Below are positions 7,086 to 13,832 of a DNA stretch of 21,988 nucleotides, in pieces (within the stretch, counting starts at the first letter, position 1; each line of letters starts with the position of its first letter). Below the pieces are notes generated by a model. That model saw only the letters and a program-made list of their open reading frames with translations. It was not told the DNA's origin and did no database searches. This DNA is from Bacteroidales bacterium UBA5235. GTDB lineage: Bacteria > Bacteroidota > Bacteroidia > Bacteroidales > VadinHA17. Made by a program: the position numbers and the translations under genes. The stretch covers positions 1,677 through 23,664 of the forward strand of contig DHUL01000056.1 in NCBI GenBank assembly GCA_002409145.1. The letters are read 5' to 3'.

Positions 7086-8279
7086 ATGAACCTCCACGCA
7101 GCGACAGCTTATGCCATGCACCTGCTGACAGCCCGCAATACTGCCGGCCACGGTGTTCACAGTCCGTTCATGTTCCATTTCATCACGGAGGTGATCGGGG
7201 GCAGGAGTGACAGGGCAATAGTTGCGGAGGTTGAGAGCCTCAGGCGGGAGATGCTTTCAGACAATCGGGTGGTGATGGTTACCGACCTCGGGGCGGGATC
7301 ATCGGTTATAAGGGACAGTGACCGGAGTGTACGGCAGAATGACATAAAGCGTGGAGGGAAGCAAAATATCAGCCAGGATGCCTCACATTGTGCCGGTAGC
7401 TGGATGATCCAACAGATTGATTCTGTGCATGACAGGCATACAAGGATCAGCCAGGATGCCTCAATTCTGGCCGGAGGCCGCACGATCCAACAGATTGATT
7501 CTGGGCATGACAGGGAGAGAAGCATCAGCCACGATGCCTCAATGCGGAGAGTGAAGCGGAGTGTCAGACAGATTGCCTCTGCAGCAGCTGTGCCGAAAAG
7601 GGAGGCGGCGATGCTGGCGAGGATAGCTGCAAGCCTTGATATGACCAGTACAGAAAAACCGGAAAACGGGCATCAACCAGTAGGTAAAACCGGTGCCGGA
7701 GAGGGATCCGTGAGGGAAACCCGGATACGGTCACTACAAAGGGAGAGCGGTTCCGGCAGCCACAACCAGGCCGTGATCCTCGAACTGGGCTCATCCCTGG
7801 GTATAAGCACCCTGGCACTGGCGCTTGGAGCACCACAACGAAGAGTGATTTCAGTGGAAGGTTGCCCTGAACTGGCAGCAATCGCCCGCGAAAACCTCTT
7901 CAGACACGGAGCATTGAATGCAGAAGTGATCTGCATGGAGTTCGGAGAGGCACTCATTGAACTCAAAAACAAAAACACAAAAGTCGCACTTGCTTTTATC
8001 GACGGTAACCACCGTGGAGCTATGCTCACGGATTATGTGCACAAAATCAGGCAGATGGGTGAGGAGATGATAATCGTGGCTGATGATATCCATATGAACA
8101 GGGATATGATAAAATCCTGGCGTTCAATCAGCTATGAGACTTTCACCCGTGCAGTGCAGGCACCGGCTCTCTCACAGGCGCCTGCAGGCCAGGCACCGGC
8201 ATCCCTGGAAACACTTCGCACGGGAATACTGTTCTGCCTCCCGACAATCACTCCGGGTCATTACAGGGTGCGGTATTAA
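7086..8279 (+). CDS. SAM-dependent methyltransferase with in-frame repeat insertion
   Basis: The family is a Bacteroidota class I methyltransferase of O-methyltransferase type; its substrate is unknown. From the ATG at 7086 it has 397 residues. The N-terminal block has HGVHSPFMFHF. The SAM-binding motif is ILELGSSLGIS (from residue 231), followed by acidic ISVEG, then AFIDGNHR and VADDIH as expected for the catalytic core, and a C-terminal GHYRVRY. I recall relatives of about 230-270 residues, so this one is enlarged. Residues 80-157 are a 26-residue tandem repeat, a further low-complexity linker precedes the SAM motif, and a Pro/Ala-rich stretch (QAPALSQAPAGQAPAS) lies near the C-terminus. 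The GTG at 7032 (18 more residues) is less likely, because family homology begins near 7086 and a promoter-like box lies between. Confidence 0.8.
   Translation: MNLHAATAYAMHLLTARNTAGHGVHSPFMFHFITEVIGGRSDRAIVAEVESLRREMLSDNRVVMVTDLGAGSSVIRDSDRSVRQNDIKRGGKQNISQDASHCAGSWMIQQIDSVHDRHTRISQDASILAGGRTIQQIDSGHDRERSISHDASMRRVKRSVRQIASAAAVPKREAAMLARIAASLDMTSTEKPENGHQPVGKTGAGEGSVRETRIRSLQRESGSGSHNQAVILELGSSLGISTLALALGAPQRRVISVEGCPELAAIARENLFRHGALNAEVICMEFGEALIELKNKNTKVALAFIDGNHRGAMLTDYVHKIRQMGEEMIIVADDIHMNRDMIKSWRSISYETFTRAVQAPALSQAPAGQAPASLETLRTGILFCLPTITPGHYRVRY
7323..7571 (+). repeat. 78-base in-frame tandem repeat within the methyltransferase
   Basis: Three full units start at 7323, 7401 and 7479, exactly 78 bases apart. 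The native sequence resumes at 7557, where the first 15 bases (CGGAGTGTCAGACAG) again match the start of unit 1 (CGGAGTGTACGGCAG, 12 of 15). The encoded 26-residue units begin RSVRQ, WMIQQ and RTIQQ, and the return point begins RSVRQ. Each unit holds an IS[QH]DAS block at the same offset. Units 2 and 3 share long exact runs such as GATCCAACAGATTGATTCTG. Confidence 0.92.
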
Positions 8280-8350
8280 CAAAAAATAACAGCAACGGGA
8301 CATGATTATATCTTTATTTGAACTAATTTCGGAATTTTAACAAAAGAGGC

Positions 8351-9061
8351 ATGGATAAAGTCATTGAAATTAAAGACATCGTTAAGAACTACCAGGTAGG
8401 GTCAGTCATAGTCAGGGCCCTTCGTTCAGTATCACTCGATATCAGCAGAAATGAATATGTGGCTATTATGGGCCCTTCAGGATCCGGAAAGTCAACACTG
8501 ATGAACATCCTCGGATGCCTCGATACACCCACAAAAGGACAATATGTGCTTAACGGAACTGACGTCAGCAAGATGGAAGACGACAGGCTGGCCGAAATCC
8601 GTAATAAAGAGATTGGCTTTGTTTTCCAGACTTTTAACCTGCTTCCCAGGTACACCGCACTGGAAAACGTCACCCTCCCGCTCATTTATGCCGGCGTTCC
8701 CCGCCATGAACGCGAAGACCATGCTGTCAAAACACTTGAGCTGGTAGGACTGAGCGACAGGATGACCCACAAACCCAATGAACTGTCAGGAGGCCAGCGT
8801 CAGAGAGTGGCAATCGCAAGGGCACTCATAAATAATCCTTCAATTATCCTTGCCGACGAACCAACCGGGAACCTCGACAGCAAAACTTCATATGACATCA
8901 TGGGCCTGCTCGACAAGATCCATGAAGACGGCAATACCGTGATCGTCGTTACCCACGAGGAGGACATCGCGCGACATGCTCACAGGATCATCAAACTGAT
9001 GGACGGCGAAGTCTCAGCTGACTATATCAATGAGAACAGGATAGAGGTGAGAAAGAAATAA
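8351..9061 (+). CDS. ABC transporter ATP-binding protein, LolD/MacB type
   Basis: The 236-residue ATPase has every NBD motif: Walker A GPSGSGKST (41-49), Q-loop at VFQTFNLLP (about 91-99), signature LSGGQ (145-149), Walker B IILADE (165-170), D-loop NLD and H-loop H202. The FNLLP and ADEPTGNLD sequences are typical of the MacB/LolD/FtsE group, which energises mechanotransmission exporters or lipoprotein release. No permease (FtsX/MacB type) lies next to it, so its partner is encoded elsewhere. It is followed after 20 bases by the adenosyltransferase. The substrate cannot be inferred. Confidence 0.92.
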   Translation: MDKVIEIKDIVKNYQVGSVIVRALRSVSLDISRNEYVAIMGPSGSGKSTLMNILGCLDTPTKGQYVLNGTDVSKMEDDRLAEIRNKEIGFVFQTFNLLPRYTALENVTLPLIYAGVPRHEREDHAVKTLELVGLSDRMTHKPNELSGGQRQRVAIARALINNPSIILADEPTGNLDSKTSYDIMGLLDKIHEDGNTVIVVTHEEDIARHAHRIIKLMDGEVSADYINENRIEVRKK

Positions 9062-9081
9062 CACCTCCCTCATCCCGCCAG

Positions 9082-9633
9082 ATGAAGATATATACAAAAA
9101 CCGGCGACAAGGGCGAGACATCTGTCATCGGAGGAGTCAGACTGCCGAAACATCATCCCCGCATCGAAGCTTATGGTACCCTCGATGAACTCATCGCATG
9201 GATAGGCATGCTCCGTTCAGCCGGACAGCAATGCGTTTCAGAGGAAGAAATGATTGAAATCCAGTCGGTCCTCATGTCCTGTTGCACAATCATTGCCACT
9301 CACCCTACAGCAAAAGTCCCGGAAGGAATATGCGTCGGTGAGACAACCCGGCTTGAAAGTTCAATAGACAGGATGGAAAATGACCTGCCTCCTTTACAGT
9401 CCTTCATCCTTCCCGGAGGCAACCATCCTGCCGCTACAGCCAACCTGGCCCGAACCGTCTGCCGCCGCGCCGAACGAGCCATTCTCCGACTCAACGAAAC
9501 TGAAAAAACCGACCCTGACGTCATAAGATACCTCAACCGACTGTCAGATTATCTCTTTGTTTTGTCTAGACGACTTATGTATGAATTTGGTACAGAGGAA
9601 GTTAAATGGATGGCTGGTAAAAAAACAAAATAA
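9082..9633 (+). CDS. Cob(I)alamin adenosyltransferase, PduO type
   Basis: The enzyme transfers the adenosyl group of ATP to cob(I)alamin (or the corrinoid precursor) to make the coenzyme used by B12-dependent mutases and reductases. The 183-residue protein starts with the family signature TKTGDKGETS (5-14), then YGTLDEL. It has the helical block RTVCRRAERA followed by YLNRLSDYLFVLSRR, all typical of the trimeric PduO/MMAB fold. It begins 20 bases after the ABC ATPase, probably in the same transcript, and there is no B12 riboswitch between them. A weak hairpin with a T-run follows it. Confidence 0.93.
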   Translation: MKIYTKTGDKGETSVIGGVRLPKHHPRIEAYGTLDELIAWIGMLRSAGQQCVSEEEMIEIQSVLMSCCTIIATHPTAKVPEGICVGETTRLESSIDRMENDLPPLQSFILPGGNHPAATANLARTVCRRAERAILRLNETEKTDPDVIRYLNRLSDYLFVLSRRLMYEFGTEEVKWMAGKKTK

Positions 9634-9636
9634 TCC

Positions 9637-9664
9637 GGGTAAAAACTACCCTAAGTCTTTTTTT
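9637..9664 (+). terminator. Weak candidate intrinsic terminator
   Basis: GGGTA (9637-9641) and TACCC (9647-9651) form a 5-bp stem with loop AAAAC, followed by a seven-T run at 9658-9664. It lies 3 bases after the adenosyltransferase stop. The stem is short, so termination may be partial. Confidence 0.4.
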
Positions 9665-9678
9665 ATTCTAAATAATTT

Positions 9679-9686
9679 TATATTTG
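9679..9686 (+). promoter_or_regulatory. Candidate -7 promoter element (TATATTTG)
   Basis: TATATTTG is a perfect TAnnTTTG match, 37 bases before the ATG of the DUF2795 gene and directly after the hairpin and T-run. The upstream -33 position is T-rich but lacks an exact TTTG. Confidence 0.55.
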
Positions 9687-9723
9687 CGGACTCTTAGAAG
9701 GGTAATAAATAACTTTCTCAATT

Positions 9724-9945
9724 ATGTATTGGACACTTGAATTAGCATCAAAACTTGAAGACGCGCCCTGGCCCGCCACAAAAGACGAGCTCATTGACTA
9801 CGCGATCAGGTCAGGTGCCCCCATGGAGGTCATTGAAAACCTGCAGGAAATTGAAGATGAGGGTGATATCTACGAAAGCATTGAAGATATCTGGCCTGAC
9901 TATCCCTCAAAGGACGACTTCTTCTTCAACGAAGACGAGTACTAG
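9724..9945 (+). CDS. DUF2795-family small acidic protein
   Basis: The 73-residue protein starts MYWTLELASKLEDAPWPATK and ends in the acidic DDFFFNEDEY. It is strongly acidic, without a signal peptide or membrane segment. I recognise it as the highly conserved Bacteroidota small protein assigned to DUF2795, whose function is unknown. The core PATKDELIDYAIRSGAP resembles the short helical fold of that family. It has its own promoter-like box and stands alone, facing the OstA-like gene with 21 bases between the stops. Confidence 0.85.
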   Translation: MYWTLELASKLEDAPWPATKDELIDYAIRSGAPMEVIENLQEIEDEGDIYESIEDIWPDYPSKDDFFFNEDEY

Positions 9946-9966
9946 AAGCCTTTTGCTATAAGCACA

Positions 9967-11628
9967 CTAAGTGCCTGGAACGACCACATTGGCGTCAGTT
10001 CCGGGCACTTCGGCTTTAGTTAATCCCTCCGGCTCATCCGGGGCTTCCTCCGGGAGCGGAGGATACAGTTCATCAATCCCCATGCCGGCCCGGTCAGGAC
10101 GAAGATCAGGATGCCACCTGAACCCGTCAAGCCTCATCTCGGAGTCAGGGACCTTCAGCGGGGGATTGAGAGTGCCGTCAGGACTCTGATTCTGAAGTAT
10201 CTCCACTATCTTGCTCTCCTCGAACAATATCTCAATGGTGGCGCTTCGCGCCCGGTTGACACCCACAAGCTCATTTCCATCAACAACATAGTAAATAGCC
10301 TCCCCATTCCCGGTGACCTTTATCCTTCTCAGCCTGTTGTCAATGAAAAAGCCTGAGAGATTCTTCCCGCTTATCTGGTCATACCGTGCTGTATCAACCT
10401 CACTGACAACAAATGCACTGTTGTACATCTCCATGTGGTCAGCCTTGCTGTTGACTGTATACAGCGCAATGGAATCTGCTGTCATCTGGTTACCCCGTGA
10501 CCATACAATAGGGTCGTCATAAAGCCTGATGACCGAGTCGAGAAATGAGTAGGAGAGGGAATCACACTTTCCCTGCATCTCACGGCTGAAGATCCTGCAT
10601 TTATGGAATGCCTTGAGCAGCCTGTGGCTTACTCCTGCAGTGTCTTCAAGTGGAATGGCCCTGAGGGTATCAGCCTTCAGTGTGAGTGTGTCATCGTCGG
10701 AAAACAATGTAAACCAGGGCGTGCCTGTTAGCAGGAACTCTTCCGGACGCTTTACATACCAGGCATAATTGCCCCCGCCGGTAATGTTGTCAGTAGTATC
10801 TGTGATGATCACCCTGCCAAAACCTTCACCCTTGCCGCTCTTTTCATCATACCAGAGCGTGTCACCGGTGATGCGCTGCTCACGGTTGTCAAGCACCGCA
10901 TTCTTCATCAGCTGTGATATATCATTACGGGTGTCGCTCCATCCGTTCTCACAATAGAGATAAATACTGTCACCGATTGCCTCGGTTGGACCGGTAAACC
11001 ATACTATCTCCCTGCTTGTGTCATAACGCATCGTGTCAGCCGTCATCACATAATCGGGATTGACAATCCTTACGCTGTCGCGGAAATGAAGCATCTTCTT
11101 GTCGGAATAGTAGATGCCCACACGGCTGGTAAGGGTGTTGTCTCCATTGAGGATGCGCCCCCAGGTGTCATAATTGGCAACCTGGGTGTTCACATCATAG
11201 TCGATCTTGTCCGTAAAGAGTTGCATCTCCCTGTCAGACAGCACCACACTGTCAGTCAGGAATGCCTTCCGCGTGTTGCCGTTGTATGTCAGATACTCTC
11301 CGCGGATGTGGATGGTGTCACCCTGCCAGATGTGAATGTTGCTGTAAGCCAGTACCTGGTTGGTATCATCATAATACCACGCACTGTCACAGTCCATGTA
11401 AAGATCATTGTGCTTCAGGCTTACGTTGCCGTTGAGCCTGTTGCGGGTGCGGCCGTCAACCTGCTCATATTTCAATGAATCAGAGTGCAGTATCTCAACT
11501 CTTCTGCGGCCTGGCGCGTCCTGCGCCTGAAGGCTTCCTGCAATTAAATGCAGAAATAGAGGCAGAATGAAATTTCCAACTGCCAGACAAGATAGAAATG
11601 AAGATTGTATCCTGGCTATTCTAACCAT
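9967..11628 (-). CDS. OstA/LptA-like periplasmic protein
   Basis: The protein resembles Bacteroidota OstA-like proteins, related to LptA and the LptD N-terminus, which bind lipopolysaccharide during transport to the outer membrane. From the ATG at 11628 it has 553 residues. It has a signal peptide (positively charged MVRIAR, hydrophobic core, likely cut after LQAQ). It then has many repeating beta-strand units of the 'ADTMRYD' and 'GDTLWYDE' kind, as expected of stacked OstA beta-jelly-roll repeats. The C-terminal tail is Pro/Glu-rich and ends in a VPGT...VPGT duplication. An upstream ATG at 11649 adds seven residues; the later one gives a better signal peptide and a 13-base rather than 34-base overlap with the SurA gene. 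Confidence 0.85.
   Translation of the reverse strand: MVRIARIQSSFLSCLAVGNFILPLFLHLIAGSLQAQDAPGRRRVEILHSDSLKYEQVDGRTRNRLNGNVSLKHNDLYMDCDSAWYYDDTNQVLAYSNIHIWQGDTIHIRGEYLTYNGNTRKAFLTDSVVLSDREMQLFTDKIDYDVNTQVANYDTWGRILNGDNTLTSRVGIYYSDKKMLHFRDSVRIVNPDYVMTADTMRYDTSREIVWFTGPTEAIGDSIYLYCENGWSDTRNDISQLMKNAVLDNREQRITGDTLWYDEKSGKGEGFGRVIITDTTDNITGGGNYAWYVKRPEEFLLTGTPWFTLFSDDDTLTLKADTLRAIPLEDTAGVSHRLLKAFHKCRIFSREMQGKCDSLSYSFLDSVIRLYDDPIVWSRGNQMTADSIALYTVNSKADHMEMYNSAFVVSEVDTARYDQISGKNLSGFFIDNRLRRIKVTGNGEAIYYVVDGNELVGVNRARSATIEILFEESKIVEILQNQSPDGTLNPPLKVPDSEMRLDGFRWHPDLRPDRAGMGIDELYPPLPEEAPDEPEGLTKAEVPGTDANVVVPGT
9969..10010. other. 13-base inverted repeat at the OstA-like gene 3' end
   Basis: AAGTGCCTGGAAC (9969-9981) and GTTCCGGGCACTT (9998-10010) are inverted copies with 12 of 13 pairs and a 16-base spacer. 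It encodes the terminal VPGT...VPGT of the minus-strand protein and touches its stop codon. It lies 24 bases beyond the plus-strand DUF2795 gene, so it could act as a hairpin terminator for either transcript, but there is no T-run. Confidence 0.6.
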
Positions 11629-12974
11629 CCTGTATAGTGGAAGTTGCATCCGCGGAAGTCGTCACTGATACGAATATACGTCCTCCTGATCTTATCAACA
11701 ATCCACTCCTCGTATTTGCGGCTCTGCTTGTCTCTGAGAGCTGCATCGGAAAGATAGTTGTAGTCGTCCTGCATGTTGATCCTGTGTGCGGCAATCTCCT
11801 GGTCAAGCCTGACTATGCAAAAGATGTTGTTGCCTTTGGAGTCTGTGGTCCGGAACGGATCGGAAATTTCTCCCAGTTTCATGTTTCTTACTACCAGGTT
11901 AATCTCCCTGGGCAATTCATCAAGAGTGAGCCAGTTGACTCTCTCAGCCGGGTTCTCACTAACCATCTTTCCACCGTTGGCGCGAGTGGCCTTATCAAAT
12001 GAATACCTCATAGCAGCCATCGTAAAGGACAGACTGTCAGAGCGTACCAGGTTGGCGATGCTGTCAAGCCTGAGAATAGCCCATTCGGTCTGTTCGGCCG
12101 AGAGCTTCGGTTTCATCAGTATATGACGCGAGTTGACCATGTCTCCCTTCCTTTCAACAAGCTGGATGATGTGAAAACCAAACTCGCTCTCCACTATCTT
12201 TGAAACAGCTCCCTGCTTCAGGCTCCAGGCAGCCTCAGCATAGGGTTTGGCCAGTTCTCCCCGGGTGTTGAAGCCCAGCTCGCCACCACGGGGAGCCGAA
12301 CCCGGATCTTCAGAGTACAGGATTGCCAGTGTACTGAAACTTTCGCCATTGATTATACGGCTGCGAAGATCAAGCAGCCTCTGGCGTACCTCTGCCTTGC
12401 TGGCATCCATATCAGGCGGCTCAATTGTGATGATGCTCAGCTGCACTTTCCTCGGTACCAGGGGAAGCGAGTCACGTGGAATCGTATTGTAATATTTTTT
12501 TACCTCCTCGGGAGTGACTGCCAGTCCCTTTGCAATGGTCCCCTGAGTCTCCTGGACAATGTATTGGTTCGTGAGCATCTCGCGCAGGTCCTTGCGGATC
12601 TCTGCCATGCTCTTGTTGAAATAGTTCTCCAGGGCCTGCTCGGAACCGGCACGCCTGATATAATCGGTCAGCCTGCCGTTCAGGTCTGACTCGACCGTCT
12701 CGGTCGAAACCTCTATGGAGTCAATCCTGGCCTGGTCAAGGAATAGCTTCTGTACCAGCTGATCCTCAAAGATGCGGCACCTGAGCTGGTCCACAGGCGT
12801 GGGATCACGCTCAGCCTTGAGCTGTACCACCTGCCCCTCGATGTCAGAAAGATAGATAACCTCATTGCCCACAACAGCCACAACCGATTCAACAACCTGT
12901 TGCCCGGCTGCACCATACACCAACATTACTGCCAGCGCAAATGATAAAATAATATTCTTCTTCATCCTTTTCAA
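11616..12974 (-). CDS. surA: SurA-type periplasmic peptidyl-prolyl cis-trans isomerase
   Basis: This is a chaperone and prolyl isomerase for outer-membrane proteins. The 452-residue protein has a signal peptide (residues about 1-24, ending GAAGQ) and the SurA N-terminal helical domain starting VVAVVGNEVIYLSDIE. A first parvulin domain follows (about 175-280, with SEDPGSAPRGGELGF and FGFHIIQL). A second, more degenerate one follows at about 280-400 (SRHILMKP to FCIVRLD). The gene sits 6 bases after the lipoprotein PPIase and overlaps the OstA-like gene by 13 bases, consistent with a shared role in outer-membrane assembly. Confidence 0.92.
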   Translation of the reverse strand: MKRMKKNIILSFALAVMLVYGAAGQQVVESVVAVVGNEVIYLSDIEGQVVQLKAERDPTPVDQLRCRIFEDQLVQKLFLDQARIDSIEVSTETVESDLNGRLTDYIRRAGSEQALENYFNKSMAEIRKDLREMLTNQYIVQETQGTIAKGLAVTPEEVKKYYNTIPRDSLPLVPRKVQLSIITIEPPDMDASKAEVRQRLLDLRSRIINGESFSTLAILYSEDPGSAPRGGELGFNTRGELAKPYAEAAWSLKQGAVSKIVESEFGFHIIQLVERKGDMVNSRHILMKPKLSAEQTEWAILRLDSIANLVRSDSLSFTMAAMRYSFDKATRANGGKMVSENPAERVNWLTLDELPREINLVVRNMKLGEISDPFRTTDSKGNNIFCIVRLDQEIAAHRINMQDDYNYLSDAALRDKQSRKYEEWIVDKIRRTYIRISDDFRGCNFHYTGWLE

Positions 12975-12980
12975 TCTCTT

Positions 12981-13832
12981 CTAATAGAGTTTCAATGTGT
13001 TGTTGCTCACAGCCTCATTAAATACGCCGTCTTCGAGCTTCTGCAGGAAATCATTCCTCCTGTTGTTGAGAATTATGGTTTTGATCTGTCCCCGTATATA
13101 TTCGAATGGTGCAATACTGTTCCTCAGTCTGTATTCCCTTACTGCGATGAAATAGGAGAACCTGTCATCCTTCAGCTCCACGGCGCTGTTCCTTGCCAGC
13201 CACTGCTCCTGGTCAACAGACTCGAATGGTACCTCCATAAGGAGCTGGGTGAAGGGGATCCATTCATCATTGTAATCCCCAAACCGCAGTCCGAGCCGTG
13301 TGCAGATTTCTTCAAGTTCCATAATATCAGCCGATTCCTGCGACCGGTAAAGTTTTCTGATACGGTCCATTTCAGATGTTCCTTCCGGGACTTTAATGTA
13401 TAGCACCCTTACGAGGTTCGATGTAAGGGTAAAAGTGCTGAGGTTGCTAACGTAATAATCCTGCAGTTCGCTGTCAGTCACGGTGGTATCCATTCTCTGG
13501 ATTATCAGCTGATGCTGGTACTGGTATATCATGAGGTTGTTCCTCATCTCATTAAGCTGCCTGTTGACCTCGGCCTTGTATTCGGGCGTAAGGTTCTCTT
13601 CGGCCCGCAGGGCCATGAGCTCCTTACGGGCCCACTGCCTGATATAGCTCTGTACCGCCGAGGTACTGTCAGCCTTGCTCATCCCTTCCGCCACCAGCCC
13701 GGAGGGTATCTGGTCAAGATACAGAACCCTGTCGCCGGCACGGGCTACAGCGGTACGGTCCTCATCAGTGCCGGCATTACGGCATGAGACAACTGCAAGA
13801 AGCAGGAGAGGAATTATTAGCCTGACCATCAT
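12981..13832 (-). CDS. SurA-N-like lipoprotein (PPIase family, catalytic domain not evident)
   Basis: The 283-residue protein has a lipoprotein signal, LLLLAVVSC, with the lipidated Cys at residue 17. The N-terminal part resembles SurA-like chaperones (VARAGDRVLYLDQIP, then helices with KELMALRAEENL). The mid-region has NLVRVLYIKVPEG, where a parvulin core would begin, but the usual parvulin motifs (RGGELG, FGFHII) are missing. It is therefore probably a chaperone-like relative rather than an active isomerase. Its ATG shares one base with the guaB stop, and surA follows after 6 bases. The assignment comes from N-terminal resemblance plus neighbourhood. Confidence 0.75.
   Translation of the reverse strand: MMVRLIIPLLLLAVVSCRNAGTDEDRTAVARAGDRVLYLDQIPSGLVAEGMSKADSTSAVQSYIRQWARKELMALRAEENLTPEYKAEVNRQLNEMRNNLMIYQYQHQLIIQRMDTTVTDSELQDYYVSNLSTFTLTSNLVRVLYIKVPEGTSEMDRIRKLYRSQESADIMELEEICTRLGLRFGDYNDEWIPFTQLLMEVPFESVDQEQWLARNSAVELKDDRFSYFIAVREYRLRNSIAPFEYIRGQIKTIILNNRRNDFLQKLEDGVFNEAVSNNTLKLY

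Noticed and set aside
7323..7571. 78-base repeats as a CRISPR-like or regulatory array
   Set aside because: The repeats are contiguous and in frame inside an intact coding region with conserved domains on both sides, so a protein-level repeat explains them.
9061..9081. Cobalamin riboswitch before the adenosyltransferase
   Set aside because: Only 20 bases separate it from the preceding gene, far too short for the riboswitch, and no B12-box sequence is seen.
9755..9961. Alternative 68-residue frame within the DUF2795 gene
   Set aside because: It is an out-of-frame shadow of a protein recognisable over its full length.
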